Shown: positions 43,991-52,454 of the stretch, one piece after another
Numbering within the stretch: position 1 is the first letter of the stretch
How the letters are laid out: the number at the start of each line of letters is the position of its first letter
Made by a program: the position numbers and the translations under genes
The notes under the pieces: generated by a model
What the model was told of the DNA's origin: nothing
The model's database searches: none
The model's input: the letters and a program-made list of their open reading frames with translations, nothing else
Source of the DNA: UBA7359 sp964523895
GTDB lineage: Bacteria; Pseudomonadota; Gammaproteobacteria; Eutrophobiales; Eutrophobiaceae
NCBI GenBank assembly: GCA_964523895.1
Contig: CAZGBJ010000003.1
Coordinates: 1-64,000, forward strand
Reading direction: 5' to 3'
DNA length: 64,000 nt

Positions 43991-45433
43991 TCATTCTGAG
44001 CCTGGGTCTATATTTAAACGCTGCAGTCTACTATATAGTGTAGTCCGATTTACGCCCAGCGTTCGTGCTGCTTTGCTCAAATTACCTTTAGATTTCATTA
44101 AAGCATAATTTATATATTTTCGTTCCCACTCAGAGATTTTGTCATCCAGATGGAAATTTCTATTATTCAACTCTTCAGCAACAAAATTATCTCCATTGCC
44201 AATATCAATTGCTCCAGGTTCAAAATCACTTTCTAACTCTAGCTGTAGATCCTCCGCAGAGACTGTTTTTCCTGAATGTTTTGCAGATAAGCGAATAATA
44301 ATATTCCGTAACTCTCTGATATTACCAGGGAAAGTGTATTCTTCTAACAATGCTTTAGCTTCATCAGTAAGTTCAAATAGCGGGCTTCCTGCAGCGTATA
44401 TTCCTCTAAAATACTCCATCAAAATCAATACATCATTTTCACGTTCTCTCAATTCAGGTACATGTATCGTTAGCACACAAAGCCTGTGATATAAATCCTG
44501 TCGAAAATTACCAGCGCGTACTTCTTCTTTTAAATCACGATTTGTCGCCGTGATAATCCTGGCTTTAGATGAACGTGGCTTGGTCTCACCAATTCGATAT
44601 AACTCGCCATTTTCCAACACCCGTAATAGCTTTGACTGTAATGACAATGGTAATTCAGCAACCTCATCCAAAAACAGTGTGCCTTCCCCTGCTGCTTCAA
44701 AAAAACCGACACGTTCATCTGCGGCACCGGTAAAAGCACCTTTTGTGTGACCGAATAACTGTGCTTCCAACAATTCAGGAGTAAATGCAGCACAATTGAT
44801 CGTCATAAATGGCAAGTTAGAACGCTTACTTAAATTGTGTAGTTCTTCTGCAACCAGTTCCTTACCCGTACCTGACTCTCCTTCAACAAGAACAGGAAAA
44901 GGTGTGTCTGCAAATTGCTCTATCAAATCACGTAAGGTCTTAAGCGCAACACTTTCACCAAGAAGCTTGGTTTCACTAAGCGCAAATTTATTTTCTGAAG
45001 ATTCAGCTCGTAACATCGTTATTTGATAATCCAATCTGGATTTCAATAAAGACATATCACACGGCTTCGGAATAAAATCGACAGCGCCTAAAGTTAATGC
45101 ATGGTGAATATTTATATCTTCATTCTGACCTGACAGAATCAGGATCTTGCAACGGTTATTCAATGACATTAATTCTTCAATAAGCTTAAAACCTTCCTCT
45201 GGCGAATGCGGCTTTGGTGGCAATCCAAGATCAACTAAAGCGAGTGAAGGTATGACAGGTAAATCCAGCAATAAGGACTTAACCTGCTTTCGGGATTCGG
45301 CTGTTATGACATCAAAATCTTTTTCCAGGACGATAGAAAGTGCATCGACAATGATCGGGTCATCATCAATAAATAATAATAATGGCTTTTCTGCACTCAC
45401 AAACGTGTTTAATTTTTTAACATTCGACGACAA
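43991..45433 (-). CDS. Sigma-54-dependent response regulator (PrsR-like), first gene of the pilus operon
   Basis: A 480-residue regulator. The receiver domain (15-130) has DDDP, phospho-acceptor Asp in LALVDLGLPP and KPCD. The AAA+ domain (about 160-395) has GESGTGKE (Walker A), the sigma-54 contact loop GAFTGA and FLDEVAELPL (Walker B). A Fis-type helix-turn-helix ends the protein (LSKAARTLGVNRTTLYSRL). The DLGLPPxPxxPEEG pattern in the receiver recalls PrsR regulators. It is the first gene of the eleven-gene operon and may activate the GG-N10-GC promoter of the pilin at 23629-24405. The probable partner kinase is at 27671. Confidence 0.92.
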   Translation of the reverse strand: MSSNVKKLNTFVSAEKPLLLFIDDDPIIVDALSIVLEKDFDVITAESRKQVKSLLLDLPVIPSLALVDLGLPPKPHSPEEGFKLIEELMSLNNRCKILILSGQNEDINIHHALTLGAVDFIPKPCDMSLLKSRLDYQITMLRAESSENKFALSETKLLGESVALKTLRDLIEQFADTPFPVLVEGESGTGKELVAEELHNLSKRSNLPFMTINCAAFTPELLEAQLFGHTKGAFTGAADERVGFFEAAGEGTLFLDEVAELPLSLQSKLLRVLENGELYRIGETKPRSSKARIITATNRDLKEEVRAGNFRQDLYHRLCVLTIHVPELRERENDVLILMEYFRGIYAAGSPLFELTDEAKALLEEYTFPGNIRELRNIIIRLSAKHSGKTVSAEDLQLELESDFEPGAIDIGNGDNFVAEELNNRNFHLDDKISEWERKYINYALMKSKGNLSKAARTLGVNRTTLYSRLQRLNIDPGSE

Positions 45434-45583
45434 AGCATTGATTCCTAAATACTTTCACTGCCAAACATACAACCATAAGGTGATTACATCAAGATAAATT
45501 GACGTTTTACTTCGAGAAATATAGAAATGGAAACTCAGACATTGTCAGCATTTAGAACGTTTCCAATGTTCTTCTGCCTTAAC

Positions 45584-46438
45584 TTATTGATCTATACCAA
45601 GATTTTTCCAGATTTCGATAGTTGCCGCTGATTGATTCATAGTATAAAAGTGCATGCCGGGTGCACCGTTAGTAAGTAATTGCTCACATAACTCTGTAGT
45701 TACATCAATACCAAATTTGCGGATTGAAACGCGATCATCACCAAATTCCTGTAATCGCTTCAATATCCAGCGTGGAATTTCAGCACCACAACCTTCAGAA
45801 AAACGGACCAATTGAGTACAGTTTATGATGGGCATCACGCCTGCAACAACCGGTATATCAACACCGAGTTTTTCACAATTATCCACAAAACGATAATAGG
45901 CAAATGGATTGTAGAAATATTGCGTTATCGCACTATTGGCACCGGCATCGACTTTCTTTTTAAAATTATCCATATCAGACTGTGCATTCGGCGCCTGAGG
46001 ATGAAACTCCGGATACGCCGCGACCTCAATATGAAAATGATCCCCTGTTTCTTTGCGAATAAATTCCACTAGCTCATTAGCGTATCTAAACTGACCATAT
46101 CCCGTTTGACCTGAAGGTAAATCTCCCCTTAAAGCAACAATTCGTTTTATGCCATTGTCGATATATTTATCCAGAATTTCCTTAATTTCATGGTTTTGGT
46201 TGCCGACGCAGGACAAATGTGGAGCGGCTTCAATACCGGTCTTGTCATGAATATCCATAACCGTTTCAAACGTCATATCGCGAGTACTTCCACCCGCACC
46301 AAAAGTCACAGAAAAAAAGTCCGGATTTAATTTTGCTAATTCAGTTTGTGTTGTTTGCAACTTAGCCGCAGATTCTGGCGTCCTTGGTGGAAAAAACTCA
46401 AAACTAAAAGTCTGTTTATCTTTATTTTGTGATCCCAT
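45584..46438 (-). CDS. metF: Methylenetetrahydrofolate reductase
   Basis: FAD enzyme that makes 5-methyltetrahydrofolate for methionine synthesis. The 284 residues begin with the family motif FSFEFFPPRTPES, and the catalytic Glu is in it. The barrel has VTFGAGGSTRD and HLSCVGNQNHEI. It is 46 bases downstream of ahcY on the same strand, so the methionine-cycle genes metK-ahcY-metF are clustered. A 150-base gap separates it from the pilus operon, which starts on the same strand further downstream. Confidence 0.96.
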   Translation of the reverse strand: MGSQNKDKQTFSFEFFPPRTPESAAKLQTTQTELAKLNPDFFSVTFGAGGSTRDMTFETVMDIHDKTGIEAAPHLSCVGNQNHEIKEILDKYIDNGIKRIVALRGDLPSGQTGYGQFRYANELVEFIRKETGDHFHIEVAAYPEFHPQAPNAQSDMDNFKKKVDAGANSAITQYFYNPFAYYRFVDNCEKLGVDIPVVAGVMPIINCTQLVRFSEGCGAEIPRWILKRLQEFGDDRVSIRKFGIDVTTELCEQLLTNGAPGMHFYTMNQSAATIEIWKNLGIDQ

Positions 46439-46484
46439 AATTTAACAACCTGTTAAAGGTGAAACGTTTAGGCTTTTAACATAA

Positions 46485-47900
46485 TTAATAGCGGTAATGA
46501 TCAAGCTTATATGGTCCATCTACAGGCACATTAATGTAATCGGCTTGGTCCTGTGTCAGCGTGGTTAAATTCGCACCGATTCTATCAAGGTGTAAACGGG
46601 CAACCTTTTCGTCCAGGTGTTTGGGTAAGACATAAACATCTTTTCCATACTTATCGCCACTCGTATATAACTCAATCTGAGCCAATACCTGATTAGTAAA
46701 TGAATTAGACATAACAAAACTAGGGTGGCCTGTTGCACAACCCAGATTCACCAAACGTCCCTTGGCTAACAAGATAATCCGTTTACCATCAGGGAAAATG
46801 ACGTGATCAACCTGTGGCTTAATCTCTTCCCAATCATATTTTTCCAGACTCGCCACATCAATTTCGTTATCGAAATGTCCAATATTGGATACGATAGCCT
46901 GATCCTTCATCTTCGCCATATGATCATGCTGAATGACATTGAAGTTCCCGGTCGTGGTGACAAAGATATCGACTTGGTCACAAACATTATTCATTTCCAC
47001 CACACGATAACCTTCCATTGATGCTTGTAGTGCACAAATTGGATCGATTTCAGTTACCCAAACTGTCGCGCCTAGACCGCGCAATGACTGCGCACAACCT
47101 TTACCAACATCACCATAACCTAACACCAAGGCAACCTTACCAGCGATCATTACATCAGTTGCTCGTTTGATGCCATCAACTAAAGATTCACGACAACCGT
47201 ATAAATTATCGAATTTAGATTTAGTGACAGAATCATTTACGTTAATTGCAGGAAAAGGTAATTCACCTTTCTTTTGCATTTGATAAAGACGTTGCACACC
47301 GGTCGTTGTTTCTTCGGTGACACCTTGAATACATGCCAGAGTACGTGAATAGAAAGTACTGTCTTCTGCCAATTTCTTTTTCATTGCAGCAAACAAAGCT
47401 GTTTCTTCTTCCGAACCCGGGTTTTCAAGTAACGAGGCGTCGCTTTCCGCTTTAGCGCCGAGTATTAATAATAACGTGGCATCACCACCATCATCGAGGA
47501 TCATATTTGGCGAACCACCGTCAGCCCAAGTCATCATGCGGTGGGTAAAATCCCAGTATTCATCCAGCGTTTCTCCCTTATGGGCAAACACGGGAATATT
47601 CTGATCTGCAATCGCGGCAGCAGCATGATCCTGAGTTGAAAAAATATTACACGACACCCAGCGCACTTCAGCACCAAGCGCACGTAAAGTTTCAATCAAG
47701 ACAGCCGTTTGAATAGTCATGTGAAGTGAACCGGCAATACGCGCACCTTTTAAAGGTTGATCGCTGCCATATTCTTCACGAATGGACATCAATCCCGGCA
47801 TTTCGGTTTCAGCGATACGAATTTCTTTATGACCCCAATCGGCCAAAGAAATATCCGCAATTTGATAATCAGGTGTTGTAGATGTAGCTGCTACGCTCAT
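46485..47900 (-). CDS. ahcY: Adenosylhomocysteinase
   Basis: Hydrolyses S-adenosylhomocysteine to homocysteine and adenosine, relieving product inhibition of methyltransferases. The 471 residues contain the NAD-binding motif GYGDVGKGCAQSLRGLG, the substrate-site DDGGDATLL, and the C-terminal KLDHYRY of the family. The ATG is preceded by GGAG at ideal distance. An SAH riboswitch lies in the 5' leader (47926-48005), so expression should rise when SAH builds up. The promoter lies at about 48034-48042. Confidence 0.98.
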   Translation of the reverse strand: MSVAATSTTPDYQIADISLADWGHKEIRIAETEMPGLMSIREEYGSDQPLKGARIAGSLHMTIQTAVLIETLRALGAEVRWVSCNIFSTQDHAAAAIADQNIPVFAHKGETLDEYWDFTHRMMTWADGGSPNMILDDGGDATLLLILGAKAESDASLLENPGSEEETALFAAMKKKLAEDSTFYSRTLACIQGVTEETTTGVQRLYQMQKKGELPFPAINVNDSVTKSKFDNLYGCRESLVDGIKRATDVMIAGKVALVLGYGDVGKGCAQSLRGLGATVWVTEIDPICALQASMEGYRVVEMNNVCDQVDIFVTTTGNFNVIQHDHMAKMKDQAIVSNIGHFDNEIDVASLEKYDWEEIKPQVDHVIFPDGKRIILLAKGRLVNLGCATGHPSFVMSNSFTNQVLAQIELYTSGDKYGKDVYVLPKHLDEKVARLHLDRIGANLTTLTQDQADYINVPVDGPYKLDHYRY

Positions 47901-47925
47901 GTTGTTCTCCTATTAAACAAGATAA

Positions 47926-48005
47926 GCGAGCGCCGTTGTTCATTTTCCGTGTCAGTTCCAAGCCTAGCGGATATCTACTTCTATCCGTCGCAACGCTCCT
48001 CAGAA
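47926..48005 (-). promoter_or_regulatory. S-adenosylhomocysteine (SAH) riboswitch of ahcY
   Basis: On the minus strand the leader has the conserved SAH-aptamer words in order: GAGGAGCGTTGCGACGG, then CCGCTAGGCTTGGA, then CAACGGCGCTCGC. TTCTGAG pairs with CTTGGAA (P1, two wobbles), CGGAT with ATCCG (P2), and GAGC/GTTG with CAAC/GCTC (pseudoknot helix). The aptamer ends about 15 bases before the ribosome binding site, consistent with control of translation initiation. This class is typically an ON switch. Confidence 0.93.
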
Positions 48006-48033
48006 CTACGGTTGTATTTTATAAAGCGGCGGG

Positions 48034-48042
48034 AGTATAGCA
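48034..48042 (-). promoter_or_regulatory. Extended -10 promoter of ahcY
   Basis: On the minus strand TGCTATACT is a good extended -10 (TGnTATAAT). It would start transcription near 48027, about 20 bases before the riboswitch. No good -35 is seen, as is common for extended -10 promoters. Confidence 0.6.
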
Positions 48043-48106
48043 TGCCGCACCTTCTAAATCATACATGGTATAACATGCCGTTCTTTGCAAATCATACATG
48101 GTATAG
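48041..48106 (-). repeat. Two tandem 33-bp repeats upstream of the ahcY promoter
   Basis: The units 48041-48073 and 48074-48106 match at 27 of 33 positions and share AATCATACATGGTATA. Read on the minus strand, the unit boundary gives a second -10-like word TGTTATACC at 48067-48075, 33 bases upstream of the proposed promoter. The repeat may be a promoter duplication or paired regulator sites. Confidence 0.7.
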
Positions 48107-48170
48107 ACCTGACCGCCTCGGTATTCAAAGCATGTTATCGTTATTTTTATATTTAACTTTAGCGGTATTT

Positions 48171-49334
48171 TTACGCTAAAGCGTCACTTAGTGCATCTGC
48201 CTTGTCCGTTTTTTCCCAAGGCAAGTCAATATCACTACGACCAAAATGACCGTATGCCGCTGTTTGTCTATAAATAGGCTGCAACAGATCAAGCATATTG
48301 ATAATGCCTTTAGGTCGAAGATCAAAGTTCTCGCGTATTGCTTCAATCAACTTAGCCTCATCAACCTGACTCGTACCAAAGGTCTCGACGCTGATGGAGG
48401 TTGGTTCAGCAACACCAATCGCATAAGACACTTGTAATTCGCAACGATCCGCAAGACCAGCCGCGACAACATTTTTGGCAACATAACGTGCCGCATAGGC
48501 AGCAGAACGATCCACCTTGGAAGGATCTTTTCCAGAAAAAGCACCGCCACCGTGACGTGCCATACCGCCGTAGGTATCAACAATAATTTTACGACCAGTT
48601 AAACCACAATCGCCAACCGGACCACCAATAACAAATCGACCAGTAGGATTTACCAAATAGCGGGTTTTTTCAGTAATCATGTTTTCTGGAAGCACCGGCT
48701 TGATAATCTGTTCAATTACTGCTTCTTCCAGATCTTTATGTTCTATTTCGGGATTATGCTGCGTCGACAATACGACGGTATCTATTGAAGTCGGTTTACC
48801 ATCCTCATACACCACGGTCACCTGTGATTTCGCATCGGGTCTTAACCAGGGTAATTGACCGTTCTTACGAACTTCAGCCTGTTTTTTAACTAAAAGATGT
48901 GAATAAGTAATCGGGAATGGCATCAACACATCAGTTTCGTTACAAGCGTAACCAAACATCAAGCCCTGATCGCCCGCACCCTGATTTAAATCCAGACCCT
49001 CACCTTCATTCACACCTTGAGCAATATCCGGTGACTGCTTATCAATTGAGACCAGGACGGCGCAAGACTCCCAATCAAAACCCATATCAGAGTGGTCATA
49101 ACCAATTTCACGGATGGTCTGTCGTGCAACATCCTGCATATCAACATAAGTCGACGTGGTAATCTCCCCTGAAAGCACCACCATGCCAGTGTTTACCATG
49201 GTCTCACAAGCTATGCGCGCTTGCTTGTCATCCGTAAAAATTGCATCAACAACCGCATCAGATATTTGATCAGCTACTTTGTCCGGATGCCCTTCAGAAA
49301 CAGATTCTGAAGTGAATAAATAATTATCAGCCAT
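48171..49334 (-). CDS. metK: S-adenosylmethionine synthase
   Basis: Makes S-adenosylmethionine from ATP and methionine. The 387 residues include SEGHPDKVADQISDA (ATP/K+ site), GAGDQGLMFGYA and GGGAFSGKDPSKVDRSAAY (catalytic loop and phosphate site). Upstream of ahcY and metF on the same strand, it completes a SAM-cycle cluster. The ahcY promoter and riboswitch between them suggest separate control. No SAM riboswitch was recognised before metK. A short AGCGAT/ATCGCT inverted repeat lies upstream at 49424-49442. Confidence 0.97.
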   Translation of the reverse strand: MADNYLFTSESVSEGHPDKVADQISDAVVDAIFTDDKQARIACETMVNTGMVVLSGEITTSTYVDMQDVARQTIREIGYDHSDMGFDWESCAVLVSIDKQSPDIAQGVNEGEGLDLNQGAGDQGLMFGYACNETDVLMPFPITYSHLLVKKQAEVRKNGQLPWLRPDAKSQVTVVYEDGKPTSIDTVVLSTQHNPEIEHKDLEEAVIEQIIKPVLPENMITEKTRYLVNPTGRFVIGGPVGDCGLTGRKIIVDTYGGMARHGGGAFSGKDPSKVDRSAAYAARYVAKNVVAAGLADRCELQVSYAIGVAEPTSISVETFGTSQVDEAKLIEAIRENFDLRPKGIINMLDLLQPIYRQTAAYGHFGRSDIDLPWEKTDKADALSDALA

Positions 49335-49423
49335 TAACTTTCCATCTATTGAGAAATTTTGAGGGAGCGAATTCTATCCTTATTAAGTTCTTATCGCACG
49401 AAATATGACGAAATTTTTCTAAA

Positions 49424-49442
49424 AGCGATAAAATTCATCGCT
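49424..49442. promoter_or_regulatory. Small inverted repeat in the divergent metK/redoxin region
   Basis: AGCGAT and ATCGCT flank AAAATTC, about 26 bases before the redoxin start and about 90 bases before metK. It could be a regulator site (an operator for either gene) or chance. Confidence 0.25.
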
Positions 49443-49467
49443 AAACTCAATGCAGGCAACTTAAACT

Positions 49468-50022
49468 ATGGTCTTAAAGGAAACCCCGATTTGTAACTTT
49501 GGTGAAAAAGCCATTGATTTCAAACTAGGCGGAATTGATGGAAAACAATGGTCTCTGGCTGATTGTGCTGGTGAGAATGGCACACTAATTATGTTTCTTT
49601 CTAACCACTGCCCTTATGTAAAAGCGATCCAGACCAGATTGGTCGAAGACACATTAAAATTACGTGATTCTGGAATAAACAGTATTGCCATCATGTCCAA
49701 CGACGCCACTGATTACCCTGAGGACTCTTTCGAAAATATGAAAAAAGTCTCTGAAAGCTTTCATTTCCCTTTTCCCTACCTACATGATGAATCTCAGGAA
49801 GTAGCAAAAGCCTATAATGCCATTTGCACCCCGGATTTTTTTGGATACAACAAAGCCCTTGAATTGCAATATCGTGGTCGCCTGGATGCTAGTGGAATGA
49901 AGCCTCACACAAAAGAAATAAAGCGCGATTTGCTTGACGCGATGACAGAAGTTGCCAAAACGAACCTTGGGCCACGCAAACAATTCGCCAGTATCGGCTG
50001 CTCAATAAAGTGGAAGGAATGA
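49468..50022 (+). CDS. Thioredoxin-fold redoxin, single-Cys active site
   Basis: A 184-residue cytoplasmic protein of the AhpC/redoxin superfamily: FLSNHCPYVKAIQTRL holds the likely active-site Cys, NDATDYPEDSFENMKK and LHDESQEVAKAYNAICTPDFFGY (cis-Pro region) follow. This CPY type is common in bacteria, and its substrate is not established. It stands alone, divergent from metK. The 399-base gap after it contains a MITE-like element. Confidence 0.85.
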   Translation: MVLKETPICNFGEKAIDFKLGGIDGKQWSLADCAGENGTLIMFLSNHCPYVKAIQTRLVEDTLKLRDSGINSIAIMSNDATDYPEDSFENMKKVSESFHFPFPYLHDESQEVAKAYNAICTPDFFGYNKALELQYRGRLDASGMKPHTKEIKRDLLDAMTEVAKTNLGPRKQFASIGCSIKWKE

Positions 50023-50421
50023 GTGTTAGCATCTTGCCCATAACGAGCAGGTAAGCGATAATAAATAGCTAGATTTTTGGATAACACCCTGTCTGTATCG
50101 CCGCAAACAAGCGGATTTTAAGCGCTGCACTTTTGATCACCTCTCGGCTTTGGTGACACAACACCAGGCTTCGTACTCGACACAATTAAACATACGGGCG
50201 TCTCTGAAAATAGAATTATTTTTGTGAGAACAAGAAAGTACCGCGCACACGACTGCATGGATGCAGGAGGTAGAGCGACGCAGGAAGCCAAAGCCGAGAA
50301 CCGCAGTGTATGAGTATTACATGAGGATTCGAGCACGGTGCTGACACAGTTATCGCGGAAATAAGACATTTTCAGAGGTGCCCTAACTTTTATAGGCTTA
50401 AGGCCTTATTGGGGGAATAAA
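50023..50421. other. Intergenic region between the redoxin and transketolase genes
   Basis: This 399-base gap has no gene. The central 188 bases (50196-50383) form a MITE-like element. The left part has CTCTCGGCTTTGG (50142-50154), whose complement CCAAAGCCGAGA recurs inside the element. The right part has a short palindrome-rich AT segment and a strong GGGGG ribosome binding site for tkt. The tkt promoter may lie in or be affected by the element. Confidence 0.5.
50196..50383. mobile_element. MITE-like element, 188 bp, with 16-bp terminal inverted repeats
   Basis: The ends GGGCGTCTCTGAAAAT (50196-50211) and ATTTTCAGAGGTGCCC (50368-50383) are inverted copies with 14 of 16 matches. There is no open reading frame inside, and internal hairpins include CTGCA-TGGA-TGCAG. 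No clear target duplication is visible. It would need a transposase in trans. None is in the window. Confidence 0.65.
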
Positions 50422-52419
50422 ATGCTTTCAAGGCATGAACTTGCCAATGCGATTCGTGCATTAAGTATGGATGCCGTACAACGTGCAAATTCGGGACATC
50501 CAGGTGCACCGATGGGCATGGCGGATATTGCTGAAGTCTTGTGGAATGATTTTCTACAGCATAATCCTGCCAATCCAGACTGGGATAATCGCGACCGCTT
50601 CGTCATGTCTAATGGTCATGGCTCGATGTTGGTCTATTCCTTATTGCACCTTACCGGTTATGACCTGGTTATCGATGAACTCAAAAACTTTCGCCAATTG
50701 CATTCTAAAACACCTGGTCATCCTGAATACGGTTACGCGCCTGGAGTAGAAACAACAACGGGTCCTCTGGGTCAAGGCATTACCAATGCCGTTGGTATGG
50801 CATTGGCAGAATCAGTATTAGCTGCAAAATTTAATAAAGACGATTTTAATATCGTCGATCACTACACTTATGTCACTGTCGGTGATGGTTGTTTAATGGA
50901 AGGTATCTCACACGAAGCCTGCTCTCTTGCTGGCACACTAGGTCTGGGCAAATTAATCACCTTCTATGATAGTAATCAGATCTCCATCGATGGTGATATT
51001 GAAGGCTGGTTTGCTGAAGATGTTGCCGCACGCTTTGAAGCCTACGGTTGGCATGTGATTCGTGATGTTGATGGTCATAACCCTGATGAGATTAAAAAAG
51101 CGATTGAAGACGCCATCGCTAATAAGTCACAACCTAGCATACTGTGTTGTAACACCATCATCGGTTGGGGATCACCTAACAAAGAAGGAAAAGCATCGAG
51201 TCACGGTGCGCCTTTAGGTGATGATGAAATAATATTGACTCGTGAAAAGCTGGGCTGGAAACATGATGCCTTTGTCATTCCCGATGAAGTCTATGCGGGA
51301 TGGGATGCCAAAGAACGTGGTAAAGAACTAGAGTCCGCATGGAATGAAAAATTATCTGCTTATTCATCTGCGCATCCTGAATTGGCAGCAGAATATCAAC
51401 GCCGCATGAATGGCGCGTTACCAGATAACTGGAATGACGTTGTTAATGACTATATTAAGACAACGAATGAAAAGGCCGAGTCTATTGCCTCACGTAAGGC
51501 ATCACAAAATTCTATCGAAGCATTTGCTAAACATCTTCCAGAATTGATTGGTGGCTCAGCTGATCTTGCCTGTTCCAATCTAACCAGCTGGTCAGGAACA
51601 GTAGCTATAAGCAATGAAAATAAAGATGGCAACACCATTAATTATGGTGTGCGTGAATTCGCGATGTCTGCTATCAATACCGGTATTTCACTACATGGCG
51701 GTTTTATTCCTTACTCGGCAACTTTTTTAATGTTTTCCGAATATGCAAGAAATGCCTTACGCATGTCAGCATTGATGAAAAAGCAAAACATCTTTATCTA
51801 TACGCATGACTCAATCGGCCTGGGTGAAGATGGCCCAACCCACCAAGCAGTTGAACAAGCTTCAACACTACGTTTAATGCCAAACATGTCACTATGGCGT
51901 CCTTGTGATGCCGTAGAATCTGCAATTGCATGGAAGGCGGCAATTGAGCGACATGATGGTCCAACAAGTTTGTTGTTTTCTCGCCAAGGTCTGGCACATA
52001 TGCAACGAGATGATGCGCAGCTGAATAATATTCAACGCGGTGGCTATGTATTACTTAATGGCAGTGATAATCCTGATGCTATTATTATTGCAACCGGCTC
52101 TGAAATAGAAATGGCGGTTAATACAGCGAAGAAATTAAATTCAGACGGTAAAAAAATTCGCGTTGTCTCGATGCCTAGTACCGATAGTTACGATCAACAA
52201 GACGATGCTTACAAAGAATCTGTTTTACCTGATGCCTGTCGCAAGCGTATTGCTGTTGAAGCAGGTGTTACCGAATATTGGAGAAAGTATATCGGTCTTG
52301 ATGGCACAGCACTTGGTATCGACACCTTTGGTGAATCAGCACCGGCAAAAGAAGTCTACAAACATTTCGGACTGACTGAAGAAAACCTGATCAAAACAGT
52401 AAGTGATTTAATTAAATAA
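50422..52419 (+). CDS. tkt: Transketolase
   Basis: Thiamin-diphosphate enzyme of the pentose-phosphate and Calvin pathways. The 665 residues match the family, with the ThDP motif GDGCLMEGISHEA, the substrate His in NSGHPGAPMG, and the transketolase signature GEDGPTHQAVEQ. It heads a plus-strand run tkt-gap-pgk-pyk-fba with gaps of 16 to 73 bases. A strong GGGGG precedes the ATG. Confidence 0.97.
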   Translation: MLSRHELANAIRALSMDAVQRANSGHPGAPMGMADIAEVLWNDFLQHNPANPDWDNRDRFVMSNGHGSMLVYSLLHLTGYDLVIDELKNFRQLHSKTPGHPEYGYAPGVETTTGPLGQGITNAVGMALAESVLAAKFNKDDFNIVDHYTYVTVGDGCLMEGISHEACSLAGTLGLGKLITFYDSNQISIDGDIEGWFAEDVAARFEAYGWHVIRDVDGHNPDEIKKAIEDAIANKSQPSILCCNTIIGWGSPNKEGKASSHGAPLGDDEIILTREKLGWKHDAFVIPDEVYAGWDAKERGKELESAWNEKLSAYSSAHPELAAEYQRRMNGALPDNWNDVVNDYIKTTNEKAESIASRKASQNSIEAFAKHLPELIGGSADLACSNLTSWSGTVAISNENKDGNTINYGVREFAMSAINTGISLHGGFIPYSATFLMFSEYARNALRMSALMKKQNIFIYTHDSIGLGEDGPTHQAVEQASTLRLMPNMSLWRPCDAVESAIAWKAAIERHDGPTSLLFSRQGLAHMQRDDAQLNNIQRGGYVLLNGSDNPDAIIIATGSEIEMAVNTAKKLNSDGKKIRVVSMPSTDSYDQQDDAYKESVLPDACRKRIAVEAGVTEYWRKYIGLDGTALGIDTFGESAPAKEVYKHFGLTEENLIKTVSDLIK

Positions 52420-52454
52420 GCAACAAAACAATTATAAAAAGTGGAGTATGAAGA

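Noticed and set aside
48041..48106. The 33-bp direct repeats as a CRISPR fragment
   Set aside because: The two units are directly adjacent without spacers, and no cas gene lies in the window.
47757..48179. A 140-codon plus-strand open frame over the ahcY start
   Set aside because: It crosses the riboswitch, promoter and tandem repeat of ahcY on the other strand and its product is not protein-like.
49335..49467. A SAM riboswitch in front of metK
   Set aside because: None of the SAM-I, SAM-II or SAM-IV conserved words can be found in the 133 bases.
50190..50390. Target-site duplication around the MITE-like element
   Set aside because: The flanks (CATAC on the left, TAACT on the right) do not give a convincing direct repeat.
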